From contig CAYJJX010000010.1 of NCBI GenBank assembly GCA_964370605.1, positions 1-64,000 on the forward strand: a stretch of DNA of 64,000 bases, in the 5' to 3' direction. The first letter of the stretch is position 1. Each line of letters opens with the position of its first letter. This DNA is from CAYJBH01 sp964370605 (lineage in GTDB: Bacteria > Bacillota > Clostridia > Oscillospirales > Ruminococcaceae). The notes under the pieces are model-generated. The model made no database searches. It was not told where the DNA came from and was given only the letters and a program-made list of their open reading frames with translations. The translations under genes and the position numbers were made by a program. Positions 33,844 through 42,396 of the stretch are shown here, one piece after another.

Positions 33844-34907
33844 ACCTTTAAGACCCTCGCCAAACCTTGCATGTCATCGACAAAAATGATATTCTTCAAT
33901 CGGCTTATCTCCTCTTCGTCAAAACCGTAGCCGTGAGTAATTCCAATAAACATGCAGCCGCATTTTGTTGCAGCGTCATAATCATAGTAGCTGTCACCGA
34001 CCATGAGCGTCTCTTCCGGTGGAGCTTTAAGAGAGTTTAACACCGATTGAAGTATCTGAATTTTAGAAAGTTTGCCATCGTTGTCAAGTCCACAAATAAC
34101 ATCAAAATATTGCTCAAAGCCTATCTGAGAAACAAGCTTTTTTGAAATGTCGTCACGTTTATAGGTGGCAACGCCAAGCTTATAACCTTTGTCCTTTAGT
34201 TTAACTAATAGATCTTGAGTTCCGGGGTATGGGGAACATTCGTATATTCCGTATTCAAGATTATGGTCGCGATAATCATTTGTTAACTGACTCAGCGTAT
34301 CACCCTCAACTCCAAGTTCACGATGAAATGTGGTTGAAATTGGCAGTCCGATGCTACGGTTGAGTGCTTCGCTTGAAAATTTGTCAAAGCCGTTTTTCGT
34401 CAAAGCAGTCTGTATCGAAGAAAAAATTCCGGGATGAGTCGCGAAAAGCGTGCCGTCAAGATCAAAGACTACGCAAGATACTTTTTTATTAATTTGTGGG
34501 GCTTTTTTCTTCATCGCCCAAAACTTCATAGCGAGGAAGTTAAATGGAACAGAGAAAAACAGCATTATTATCGGCGCAATAAACTCCGATATGAAAAGCT
34601 GTTCCACCAAAAGGAAAATTCCAAGCATGGTGACACCGTATGAAATACCGTAAACAATGTAGGTTTTCAACACAGCAACTTTTTCCGGTTTTACAGAAAA
34701 TACAAATTTTGTGTTTAGTAGATAGGATAACATAATGCCAAGTATCCAAGCAATGGTATTTGCTATAAGATAATTAATGCCCAACAAAACAAGCGAGGAA
34801 TAGCAGAGGTAGTTGAACAAAGTGTTCATAACTCCCACTATTCCAAATCTGATGAATTGTTTAATAAAGGTTATCAGATCCTTGATTTTCAGGTCTTTAG
34901 TGTTCAA
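33840..34907 (-). CDS. GtrA-like membrane protein fused to HAD hydrolase
   Basis: 355 residues. Residues 1-133 form four helices of the GtrA family (QFIRFGIVGVMNTLFNYLCY; TKFVFS), linked to flipping or handling of undecaprenyl-phosphate sugars. Residues 143-355 are a complete HAD phosphatase of phosphoglycolate-phosphatase type: D149-L-D151-GT, YPGTQDLL, ATYKRD and GDSYYDYDAA. No stop or frameshift separates the parts, so this is a real fusion. Inference: a phosphatase acting on a phosphorylated product at the membrane. The downstream overlap (4 nt) and upstream gap (12 nt) mark it as an operon member. Confidence 0.85.
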   Translation of the reverse strand: MNTKDLKIKDLITFIKQFIRFGIVGVMNTLFNYLCYSSLVLLGINYLIANTIAWILGIMLSYLLNTKFVFSVKPEKVAVLKTYIVYGISYGVTMLGIFLLVEQLFISEFIAPIIMLFFSVPFNFLAMKFWAMKKKAPQINKKVSCVVFDLDGTLFATHPGIFSSIQTALTKNGFDKFSSEALNRSIGLPISTTFHRELGVEGDTLSQLTNDYRDHNLEYGIYECSPYPGTQDLLVKLKDKGYKLGVATYKRDDISKKLVSQIGFEQYFDVICGLDNDGKLSKIQILQSVLNSLKAPPEETLMVGDSYYDYDAATKCGCMFIGITHGYGFDEEEISRLKNIIFVDDMQGLARVLKV

Positions 34908-34919
34908 GTAAATTCTATC

Positions 34920-35372
34920 CTATATTACATTTCGTGCATAAAGATTTTGATATACTACTCTGGTGTCACACAGTTTGTCCGCAAAGGTACAGTGTTCTTT
35001 GTCGACAATCAAAAAGATGTATCCGAGCGATAGAATGCCGTTTAGGAATCGCCCAATTGTCTCTCGATAGAGTATATTCAACCAACCGGGACTGTCGGAA
35101 CAGTCGATTACCTTCAGTTTGAAAAGTAGCTTGCCGGGTGTTGCTCCGAGCTTGTAGGTTGTGAAGGTGAAATATGCAACGCTAATAACACAATAGAAAA
35201 TGTCTAGCGGACTGTATGAGAAAAAAATCGGGTTGGGCAACAAAAATGTTATGGCCAGCGTAGCGAGTGAAAAAACACTTCGCATCAACAAGATAATGAT
35301 ATTGTCAAGCGCAAAGGCCATCAGTCGCACCCAAAACCCACCTGTGACCGCAGGATTTATTTTATAGTTCAT
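34920..35372 (-). CDS. RDD-family membrane protein
   Basis: 150 residues from the ATG at 35372, with GGAG 7 nt upstream; the longer frame has no site. Starts NYKINPAVTGGFWVRLMAFALDNIIILL, the typical RDD pattern (R, then D in the first helix), with three or four helices and the GATPGKLLFKLKVID motif near residue 90 that marks the family. RDD proteins have varied or unknown roles, some in Na+/H+ transport. It overlaps the SppA gene by 11 nt, so the two are coupled. Confidence 0.85.
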   Translation of the reverse strand: MNYKINPAVTGGFWVRLMAFALDNIIILLMRSVFSLATLAITFLLPNPIFFSYSPLDIFYCVISVAYFTFTTYKLGATPGKLLFKLKVIDCSDSPGWLNILYRETIGRFLNGILSLGYIFLIVDKEHCTFADKLCDTRVVYQNLYARNVI

Positions 35373-36336
35373 ACAAAATCTCCATAGGCTTTGCATCATT
35401 CAAGAGCTCTGTCAATATCTGCGATTCACTTTTTGGGAAAATGCTCTGTATCGTTGCAAAAAACTGATCAAAAAGCGGCATTTCTGAATCGTTGGGATAA
35501 TAATATACGTCGTATCCCGTCTCTTCTTTTATAAGATTTATTGTTTCGTCAAAGTTAGCGATTCCATCAACAAGTCCGTTGTTCAGCGCTTGATTTGCGG
35601 TATATATTCTGCCGTCGGCAAGTTCCAAGACCTCTTGTCGGCTCATGTCGCGGCCATTCATTACTACCTCAATGAAATATTCAAAAAATTCGTCCACCAA
35701 CCCTTGGTAGACAGCATCTTCTTCGCTGCGATGTTCCGGCGCAACAATTCCTTTAAGATCGCCGGAGGCATAGTTTCGTTGTTCGATTCCAAGTTTTTCA
35801 TAGAGACCGGTGTAGTCGGTGATGGAAAGGGTGACTCCGATCGAGCCGGTAATCGCGTTGCGATTCATGACAATTTTGTCGGTAGCACAGGCGGCGTAAT
35901 AACCTGCCGAAGCGCCGACAGAGTGAATATAACTATAAATCGGTCGGCCGGTCAACTCCTTGTATTCCATCAATGCGGCGTGAAGTTCGTCGCCAACCTG
36001 TGACACACCACCGCCGGTATCAAGATAGAGGAGAATCCCTTTGTTGTTTTGATCTGCGGCCATTTCTTCTATTTGAGCAATGGTCGCCTGATGCATATAT
36101 GCTCCGGAAAGCCGTGTCTCAAAAGTATCGGCAAGATCACTCATCGAACCCACTACATATAAAATCGCAATATCTTCACCGTATGTGTTAACGGTATCGC
36201 CGAGAACGTCGGTTGTATCGTAATCAAATACACTCCAAAAATCTTGCATAATATATGCACTGACAACACCGCTGATTGAAATTATCAAAAAGAGTACCGC
36301 TGCCAGTACGATGCCCCAAGTCTTTTTACTGTTCAT
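35362..36336 (-). CDS. sppA: Signal peptide peptidase SppA
   Basis: 324 residues, the short Gram-positive form. An N-terminal anchor helix (about 7-30) is followed by the Clp-fold peptidase domain with catalytic S143 (GASAGYY), the GSIGV loop (164-168) and K195 (GDLKG). It digests leftover signal peptides in the membrane and in some Bacillota counters cell-envelope stress. The first gene after the glycosyltransferase (30-nt gap) and coupled to an RDD protein. All catalytic residues are present, so it is probably active. Confidence 0.93.
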   Translation of the reverse strand: MNSKKTWGIVLAAVLFLIISISGVVSAYIMQDFWSVFDYDTTDVLGDTVNTYGEDIAILYVVGSMSDLADTFETRLSGAYMHQATIAQIEEMAADQNNKGILLYLDTGGGVSQVGDELHAALMEYKELTGRPIYSYIHSVGASAGYYAACATDKIVMNRNAITGSIGVTLSITDYTGLYEKLGIEQRNYASGDLKGIVAPEHRSEEDAVYQGLVDEFFEYFIEVVMNGRDMSRQEVLELADGRIYTANQALNNGLVDGIANFDETINLIKEETGYDVYYYPNDSEMPLFDQFFATIQSIFPKSESQILTELLNDAKPMEILYEL

Positions 36337-36366
36337 TAAAAATTCCCCTAAATTATTGTGAGTAAG

Positions 36367-37587
36367 CTATTTTTTGTTGAAAAGTCCGCCTTTTTTCTTT
36401 TGAGCGTTATATTTGGAAATAGCAATGTTATATACATTCAAAATACGTTCAGCAAAAACCGATTCGTTGTATATTCGGCTACTATCGGTGACTGATTTTC
36501 TCAATTCGGCACGTTGTTTGTCGCTGTTTGCGGCATATCGGTCAATCAATTTGCAGAACTCTTCTTGAGTCTCGAAAATATCTCCGGTAACACCGGTAGT
36601 GACCTGACCGACATTGAAACGGTCGAGTCGTTGGAAGACATAAAGGCCGGCTGCTGTCGCCTCATAGATCGTGATAGAATTTGTCTCAGAGGTGGAGGCG
36701 GTACAGAAGAGATCACAGGCGTTATAATATGCACTTACACCACTGTATTCCACTCTTCCGACAAAAATGATTCGATCAGCAATCTCAGTTTTTGCCGCAT
36801 ATTCTTTCAGTTTTGTGCTCTCCGGTCCGTCGCCGATGATGACAAACTTATAACGCGGCTTGTCTTTGCAAGCGGCGACAAAAAGATCAATCATGACATC
36901 GATGCTTTTCTCAAAGCCCAGTCTTCCGACATAGAGAAGTGAAATGTCATTTTCACCAAGTCCGATATGCTCTTTAGCACGCATGACCGATTCTGCCGAG
37001 TTGCTCTCGGGCAAAAAGTCACGAGTAGCAGCGGTGTTTGGAACAAGATTGATATGCTTTGTCATACCAACGCCCCTGAGATAACGTACCACCTTGTCAG
37101 AAGGCACTGTGATCTCGGTCGCACGATTGCATATTGACTTGAGGTAGCGGTGCGCCGCCGGACGTAATACCTTGTCGAAGTTTTTTTCAAGTGGTTTTGG
37201 AGTTACATATTTAAAATAATCTTCATACATAGTATGAAGGGTATATACCATCGGTATCTTCAACCATTTTGCCGCTTGCATACCAAGCATACCGATACTA
37301 AATTCGGTATGAACATGGATAAGATCCGGCTCAAAGTCCGCGATTCTGGCATAAGATCGGAGATTCAACGGATTGGTAACACCGTAACCGTATATTTTCT
37401 TGAGTGGAATGGAAGAACAGTACATAACCCCTTGAATCTCTTCTTTTGGTCGCTTGTTTTTTGGACATGCAGCAACAATGAGTACCTCATGGCCGTTACG
37501 TTCCAGTTCATCTTTCAAAATTTTTACATAGGTGACAACGCCGCTGATGTACGGCAAATAACCTTCGGTGAATATTGCGATTCGCAT
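36367..37587 (-). CDS. GT4-family glycosyltransferase (1,2-diacylglycerol/phosphatidylinositol-mannosyltransferase-like)
   Basis: 406 residues from the ATG at 37587; a TTG at 37593 is an alternative start because AGGGGGA lies close by. GT-B fold: N-terminal RIAIFTEGYLPYISGVVTYV is typical of Ugd/DgtA-like GT4 enzymes acting on diacylglycerol, the DP-binding region VGRLGFEKSIDVMIDLF follows near residue 220, and the E-x7-E motif appears as ETNSITIYEATAAGL. Basic C-terminus (NAQKKKGGLFNKK), suited for membrane contact. Likely a glycolipid synthase; first gene of the minus-strand envelope operon. Confidence 0.85.
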   Translation of the reverse strand: MRIAIFTEGYLPYISGVVTYVKILKDELERNGHEVLIVAACPKNKRPKEEIQGVMYCSSIPLKKIYGYGVTNPLNLRSYARIADFEPDLIHVHTEFSIGMLGMQAAKWLKIPMVYTLHTMYEDYFKYVTPKPLEKNFDKVLRPAAHRYLKSICNRATEITVPSDKVVRYLRGVGMTKHINLVPNTAATRDFLPESNSAESVMRAKEHIGLGENDISLLYVGRLGFEKSIDVMIDLFVAACKDKPRYKFVIIGDGPESTKLKEYAAKTEIADRIIFVGRVEYSGVSAYYNACDLFCTASTSETNSITIYEATAAGLYVFQRLDRFNVGQVTTGVTGDIFETQEEFCKLIDRYAANSDKQRAELRKSVTDSSRIYNESVFAERILNVYNIAISKYNAQKKKGGLFNKK

Positions 37588-37682
37588 AAACAACAGTCCC
37601 CCTAAAACTTCAGTTTACTACGCTTATAAGCAGTATAAAATAAATAACAGTGTTTTATTGCCTAAACCAGTATACGAAGTTA

Positions 37683-37711
37683 ATTATACAATATTATACC
37701 GTGAAAGTAAA
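37683..37711 (-). promoter_or_regulatory. Putative promoter of the envelope operon
   Basis: On the minus strand TTTACT (37706-37711), a 17-nt spacer and TATAAT (37683-37688), 96 nt before the glycosyltransferase start. Divergent from the hprK promoter. Confidence 0.6.
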
Positions 37712-37804
37712 CCCATAAAATAATCTATTTTATGCGCCCTGTCAAGACATTCCTGCCTTTAGAACGATAAACAAAACAAAAGAACAACAAAAGATGGATT
37801 AGTG

Positions 37805-37833
37805 TTGCAATCGCCCTTGATTTTTGGTACAAT
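37805..37833 (+). promoter_or_regulatory. Sigma-A promoter of the hprK block
   Basis: TTGCAA (37805-37810), a 17-nt spacer and TACAAT (37828-37833) with an extended TGG, 39 nt upstream of hprK. Confidence 0.7.
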
Positions 37834-37872
37834 AATTATAGAAATAAATACTAGCTTTGAAAGGGAAAACAA

Positions 37873-38793
37873 ATGGCACAGTTTACAGTTTCACTCGAAA
37901 GATTGGTATCGCTTTTGCACCTTGAGGTGGAATATGCTCCGGCACCACTTTCCGAGATTATGGTGTCAACACTGGACGTCAACCGTCCCGGTTTGTTGCT
38001 TGCCGGTTTTGATGCTTATTTTGATCCGACTCGCATACAAATATTAGGTCTTGCAGAGTTTGCATATCTCAATCAACTAACAAAAGCAAAGCGTAAAAAA
38101 CAACTCGACTTTTTGTTTGCTGCCGCTCCTGTTGCTGTAATCATTTCCCGTTACCTTGAGATCGACAGTCAAATTCGATTGGCCGCAAAAAGAGCCAAGG
38201 TTCCGCTGCTTCGTTCTCACGAGAACACATCAGAACTTGCCAGTGCCGTAATTTCCATTCTTGCGGTAGAGCTTGCACCCAGGATCACTCGTCATGGCGT
38301 GTTGGTGGAGGTATATGGTGAGGGTATATTGATGCTGGGCGAATCTGGCGTCGGTAAGAGTGAGACTGCAATTGAGCTGGTAAAACGCGGTCATCGCCTG
38401 ATTGCCGATGATGCTGTGGAACTACGCCGAGTGTCTAATCGTACTATTGTCGGTCGCTCACCGGAGAATATTCGCCACTTTGTTGAGATGCGCGGTGTCG
38501 GCATCATCAATGTTGCGAGAGTTTTTGGATTTGGTGCTGTAAAAGAGACAGAAAAAGTTGATCTTATTGCCGAACTGGAAACATGGGAGCAGGGGAAATA
38601 TTATTCTCAGACAGGACTTGAAACAAAGATGAAAGAGGTGCTTGGTGTTTCGATTCCGTCCTGTTTGATTCCGATTAGGCCGGGCCGTAATCTTGCCGTA
38701 ATTTTGGAGGCCGCCGCCATTAACAATCGCCAAAAGAAAATGGGCTATAATGCTGCGAAAGAACTACTTGCAAACATGGGACTTGAAGAATAA
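37873..38793 (+). CDS. hprK: HPr kinase/phosphorylase
   Basis: 306 residues, usual length. N-terminal domain, then the P-loop GESGVGKS (156-163), a catalytic region beginning EMRGVGIINV (HprK signature) and a basic C-terminal segment. It phosphorylates HPr at the regulatory serine and so governs carbon catabolite control by CcpA, which fits the many sugar-use genes in the window. No PTS gene is in the window. It leads the block hprK - PHP - murB - rapZ - PspC - whiA - dnaE. Confidence 0.96.
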   Translation: MAQFTVSLERLVSLLHLEVEYAPAPLSEIMVSTLDVNRPGLLLAGFDAYFDPTRIQILGLAEFAYLNQLTKAKRKKQLDFLFAAAPVAVIISRYLEIDSQIRLAAKRAKVPLLRSHENTSELASAVISILAVELAPRITRHGVLVEVYGEGILMLGESGVGKSETAIELVKRGHRLIADDAVELRRVSNRTIVGRSPENIRHFVEMRGVGIINVARVFGFGAVKETEKVDLIAELETWEQGKYYSQTGLETKMKEVLGVSIPSCLIPIRPGRNLAVILEAAAINNRQKKMGYNAAKELLANMGLEE

Positions 38794-38842
38794 TAATCAA
38801 TCGTCCTGTTTGATACCCGAAAGGAATGTTAATAATAAAGAT

Positions 38843-39598
38843 ATGAATATAATAGCTGATTTGCATACACACACATTAGTGTCGCATCACGCATTTAATA
38901 CCCTTACTGAGATGGCAAAAAGGGCACAGGAAAAAGCGCTCTTTATGATGGCTGTAACCGACCATGGTCCCGACGTGCCGGACGGTGCACATCCGTGGTA
39001 TTTTTATATGATAAATAATCTTCCCGATGTTATGGAAGGCATATTTGTCGTAAAGGGAGTCGAGGCAAATATAAATAGTCTTAGCGGCGGCCTTGATACC
39101 GACAAACTCTCGGATGCCAGGCTCAGTGAGTATATTATTGCCTCGATACACAGCACATTTTTTGGATCGCTTGATTATGATGAGGCGACAGAACTATGGT
39201 TGAATATTGCCAAAAGAGGGGACGTGGATGTTGCCGGCCATCCTGAGGAGGCACGGTTTGCCTTTGATTACGACAGGGTTACCAAGGCTTTTGCCGACAA
39301 TAATGTAGTAGTAGAACTGAATGCGAACTCACCCAAGGTGCGCACCGGAAATGAAAAGAATGTTCGGGAGCTGCTTTTAGCTTGTAAAAAGAATAGCACC
39401 TCAATTGTCGTCAACAGTGATGCACATTCCATCTATACTGTCGGCGATTTTGATAGCGTCATGCACTATCTTGACGAGATGAATTTTCCGGAAGAACTGG
39501 TAGTCAACTCTTCAAAAGATCGACTGCTTGAAATGTTTAAGACACATAACTATGAGCTTTACAAACGTATTCTTGACTACGATACGGCATATATTTAG
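38843..39598 (+). CDS. PHP-domain phosphatase (YcdX-like)
   Basis: 251 residues from the ATG at 38843; upstream in-frame codons reach back into hprK but have no better start. N-terminal metal site ADLHTHT and SHHAF, TDHGPD, the HSTFFG and AGHPEE stretches and NSDAHS near the end supply the PHP histidines and aspartates. It resembles the YcdX/phosphotransferase (PHP) proteins encoded next to murB in many Clostridia. Its substrate is unknown. A GAAAGGAA site lies rather far (about 18 nt) from the ATG. Confidence 0.85.
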   Translation: MNIIADLHTHTLVSHHAFNTLTEMAKRAQEKALFMMAVTDHGPDVPDGAHPWYFYMINNLPDVMEGIFVVKGVEANINSLSGGLDTDKLSDARLSEYIIASIHSTFFGSLDYDEATELWLNIAKRGDVDVAGHPEEARFAFDYDRVTKAFADNNVVVELNANSPKVRTGNEKNVRELLLACKKNSTSIVVNSDAHSIYTVGDFDSVMHYLDEMNFPEELVVNSSKDRLLEMFKTHNYELYKRILDYDTAYI

Positions 39599-39633
39599 TA
39601 GTGTGTAATCGTTGCAACGTATTGGAGTTTTAG

Positions 39634-40536
39634 ATGGATTTTGCGCAAGCTTTAAAGAATGAAAACATATCCTTTGCCGTCGATGTATCATGTAAGACAT
39701 TGTCAACCTTTAAGATTGGCGGAATTGCCGATTTTTTGATCGAACCTGCCGATAAAGAACAACTAAAAACAGCCTTGTTTTTAGCAGACAGGATGTGTGT
39801 TCGGTATAAGGTAATCGGGTGCGGCAGCAATCTTTTGTTCTCTGACAAAGGATATCGTGGAGCTCTAATCAGAATCAAACCACCCTTTTCCGGTTGTGAA
39901 CTTATCGATCATGAGACGGTTCGGGTTTATGCAGGGGAGCGCCTTTCTCGCCTTTGCACCTTTGCCGCTCAGCACTCTCTTTCGGGTCTTGAGTTCGCCT
40001 TCGGTATACCCGGTTCTCTCGGCGGTGCAGTTTATATGAATGCAGGTGCCTACGGCGGCGAGATGAGCGATGTTCTTGTCGGTGCCGAGGTGTTGACTGT
40101 CGAGCGTCAGTTTGAATATCGAACGACAAACCAACTCGAGCTAAGCTATCGACATAGCGCCCTTTGCGACAACAATGAATTGCTTATATATGCCGATTTG
40201 AAACTTAAACAAGGCAACATGGTTGAGATTGAAAAACGAATGTCTGAGCTTATCGCTGCTCGTAACGAAAAACAGCCTCTCAACCTTCCAAGTGCAGGTA
40301 GCACCTTTAAAAGACCGATAGGTGGCTATGCCTCGGCATTGATAGATGAGTGTGGACTCAAAGGTTTTGCTGTAGGCGGCGCGGCCGTGAGTAAGAAACA
40401 TGCCGGCTTTGTTGTGAATGTCGGCGATGCAACATGTATCGATGTATTGACACTCTGTGATGAGATAAAGAGAATTGTACTGGAAAAAAAAGGCATCAAT
40501 TTAGAACTTGAAGTTGCAGCGATACCGGAACAATAG
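39634..40536 (+). CDS. murB: UDP-N-acetylenolpyruvoylglucosamine reductase
   Basis: 300 residues, the short type II form. FAD-binding motifs GCGSNLLFSDKGYRG and GIPGSLGGAVYMNAGAYGGE are complete. The catalytic serine is in SAGSTFKRP, and the C-terminal glutamate in INLELEVAAIPE. It reduces the enolpyruvyl group to give UDP-MurNAc in peptidoglycan synthesis, in the cytoplasm. Placed between PHP and rapZ as in related genomes. Confidence 0.96.
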   Translation: MDFAQALKNENISFAVDVSCKTLSTFKIGGIADFLIEPADKEQLKTALFLADRMCVRYKVIGCGSNLLFSDKGYRGALIRIKPPFSGCELIDHETVRVYAGERLSRLCTFAAQHSLSGLEFAFGIPGSLGGAVYMNAGAYGGEMSDVLVGAEVLTVERQFEYRTTNQLELSYRHSALCDNNELLIYADLKLKQGNMVEIEKRMSELIAARNEKQPLNLPSAGSTFKRPIGGYASALIDECGLKGFAVGGAAVSKKHAGFVVNVGDATCIDVLTLCDEIKRIVLEKKGINLELEVAAIPEQ

Positions 40537-40657
40537 GGTAGGATCGGTATTGTTAGACTCATTCACATTTGTATGTGATGCTAAAGAAATATTACTATGT
40601 ACAAGAAATTGACAAATATCCAGGTAAAATAAAACGCAGAAAGGAATGGACGTCAAT

Positions 40658-41533
40658 ATGGCCAAGCGGGAACTATTGCTTGTAACAGGTCTTTCGGGAG
40701 CCGGAAAATCACTTGCTATGCGTGCGCTGGAGGATATCGGTTATTACTGTATTGATAACCTTCCGGCCGATATGTTGTTACAATTTATTAAGTCAGCGGA
40801 GCAACGCACAAGTTATCTTGATAAACTTGCCGTTACGGTTGATGTCAGAAGCGGAGACGATTTCAACGAAATATCACAGCTGCTTGATAATAAGCCGAGT
40901 CACCTGAACGTAAAATTGATGTTTTTAGACTCAGACGACAGAATATTAGCGCACAGATATAAAGAAACACGTCGCTCACACCCGTTGACCATCCGTAAAA
41001 AATTGAGTACCGAACAGGCGCTCAAAGAGGAGCGAAAGCTGCTGGGACCGCTATATGGCGTTGCGGACTTTGTCATCGACAGCGGACTGCTTAGCCCTGC
41101 TGTACTTCGAGAGCGGATTGCAATGCTGTTTACCGAGTCACTCGGAGATATCATGCCGATCAATTTAATGTCGTTTGGCTTCAAGTTTGGTATTCCAACA
41201 GATGCAGATCTCGTGTTCGATGTTCGATGTCTTCCAAATCCCTATTATCTGCCGGCACTTAGATATAAAACCGGAGAGGATTCAGAGGTTTATGACTATG
41301 TATTTAGTTTTGATGCCGCACATGAACTTTTTGGGCGACTATCCGAATTGCTGGACTATTCAATGCCGCTTTATATTAAAGAAGGTAAGAGCAGTCTGAC
41401 CATCGCGATCGGCTGTACCGGCGGCAAACATCGCAGTGTATCTTTTGTAAGGCGCATGAAAGAACATCTCGATGAGGGAAAGTACAATACATTTGCCTTT
41501 CATCGTGACATAACAAGGGGTGTTAAACCATAG
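40658..41533 (+). CDS. rapZ: RNase adapter protein RapZ (YvcJ)
   Basis: 291 residues from the ATG at 40658 (a start at 40646 would place the AAGGA site almost on the codon). Walker A GLSGAGKS near residue 12, DVRSG, and the C-terminal domain with RCLPNPYYLPALR and IGCTGGKHRSVS. RapZ/YvcJ binds nucleotides and uridylated sugar precursors and guides small-RNA decay in E. coli; in Bacillota it is part of the yvcJ-yvcK-whiA set. Here yvcK is absent and a PspC protein follows instead. Confidence 0.95.
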   Translation: MAKRELLLVTGLSGAGKSLAMRALEDIGYYCIDNLPADMLLQFIKSAEQRTSYLDKLAVTVDVRSGDDFNEISQLLDNKPSHLNVKLMFLDSDDRILAHRYKETRRSHPLTIRKKLSTEQALKEERKLLGPLYGVADFVIDSGLLSPAVLRERIAMLFTESLGDIMPINLMSFGFKFGIPTDADLVFDVRCLPNPYYLPALRYKTGEDSEVYDYVFSFDAAHELFGRLSELLDYSMPLYIKEGKSSLTIAIGCTGGKHRSVSFVRRMKEHLDEGKYNTFAFHRDITRGVKP

Positions 41534-41554
41534 AGAAAGAAAGGAATCAATTAA

Positions 41555-41737
41555 ATGCAAAAAAAACTATTTCGTTCGCAAAACAGAGTGTTCGCAGGGG
41601 TTTGTGGGGGAATTGCGGAATATTTTGACCTCGACCCGACTCTTATTCGTGTCGGTTTTGTATTGCTTAGTATTTTTGGAGGTTCTGGATTGCTTGCCTA
41701 CATAATTGCGGCAATCATCATACCGAACGCCGAATAG
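41555..41737 (+). CDS. PspC-domain small membrane protein
   Basis: 60 residues. PspC domain with the hallmark FAGVCGGIAEYFDLDPTLIR and a single hydrophobic helix (about 34-57). AAAGGAATC site upstream. PspC proteins respond to envelope stress in other bacteria. It sits 14 nt before the whiA-like gene, at the position where yvcK/glmR is usual, so it is likely co-transcribed with rapZ and whiA. Confidence 0.9.
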   Translation: MQKKLFRSQNRVFAGVCGGIAEYFDLDPTLIRVGFVLLSIFGGSGLLAYIIAAIIIPNAE

Positions 41738-41751
41738 GGACAAATTGAGGA

Positions 41752-42348
41752 ATGAGTTTTAACAATTCGGTTAAATCAGAGATTGAAAATCATTTACGGC
41801 GCGGCACGCAAGAACAGGAGCTTGCCGTACTGTTTTTGTCGTGTGGATTTATCAGTGATCCTCAAAAAGAGTATCGCCTCGAGTTTCATACCGCAAAACA
41901 TACACCTACGCAGCAGCTGCTAAAAACATTGGCCGGCAGAGACATTGTTGCGCATAGTGTTATGCGGCATGGCAGATTTGTGGTATACATTACCGCATCG
42001 GAACAGATCGAAGATCTTCTGACCATGATGGGAGCTCAGAACAGTGCTCTTGAAATGATGAATGTGAAGATTGAAAAGGACATTCACAATAATTCAAACC
42101 GTATTGCAAATTGTGAGATAGCAAATGCGGAGCGCATTGCTAAGACGAATGCGATTTTGCACCGTGCCGTCGAATTGCTCAAAGAAAACGGTGTCACCTT
42201 GCCGGATCAGCTCATAGAGGCGGCAGAGCTTGTCTATAACTATCCCGAGATGAGCATGTCAGAGATGGCTAAAGAGCTGAATCTCAGCAAGTCAGGGTTG
42301 TATCATCGTATGCAAAAACTCAAAACGCTTGCGGAACAATATAAGTAA
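41752..42348 (+). CDS. whiA: Short WhiA-like regulator with one LAGLIDADG-like lobe lost
   Basis: 198 residues versus about 310 for usual WhiA. The start MSFNNSVKSEIENHL matches the WhiA N-terminus, but most of the first homing-endonuclease-like lobe is missing. The next recognisable part is ELAVLFLSCGFISDPQKEYRLEF, equal to the RGAFLxGGSVSDPxKSYHLE region of the second lobe. The C-terminal helix-turn-helix, with NRIANCEIANAERI and SMSEMAKELNLSKSGLYHRM, is intact. The reading frame is clean, so this is a shortened but probably working protein, not a fresh frameshift. In other Bacillota WhiA affects cell division and chromosome segregation. Confidence 0.88.
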   Translation: MSFNNSVKSEIENHLRRGTQEQELAVLFLSCGFISDPQKEYRLEFHTAKHTPTQQLLKTLAGRDIVAHSVMRHGRFVVYITASEQIEDLLTMMGAQNSALEMMNVKIEKDIHNNSNRIANCEIANAERIAKTNAILHRAVELLKENGVTLPDQLIEAAELVYNYPEMSMSEMAKELNLSKSGLYHRMQKLKTLAEQYK

Positions 42349-42396
42349 TAGAAATATATTTGAAAATTATTTCCAAAAATAAGGAATGGTCATAAA

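Noticed and set aside
40537..40657. Promoter TTGACA at about 40607 before rapZ
   Set aside because: No -10 element at 16-18 nt spacing; the best TAAAAT is only 10 nt away, so it is not called.
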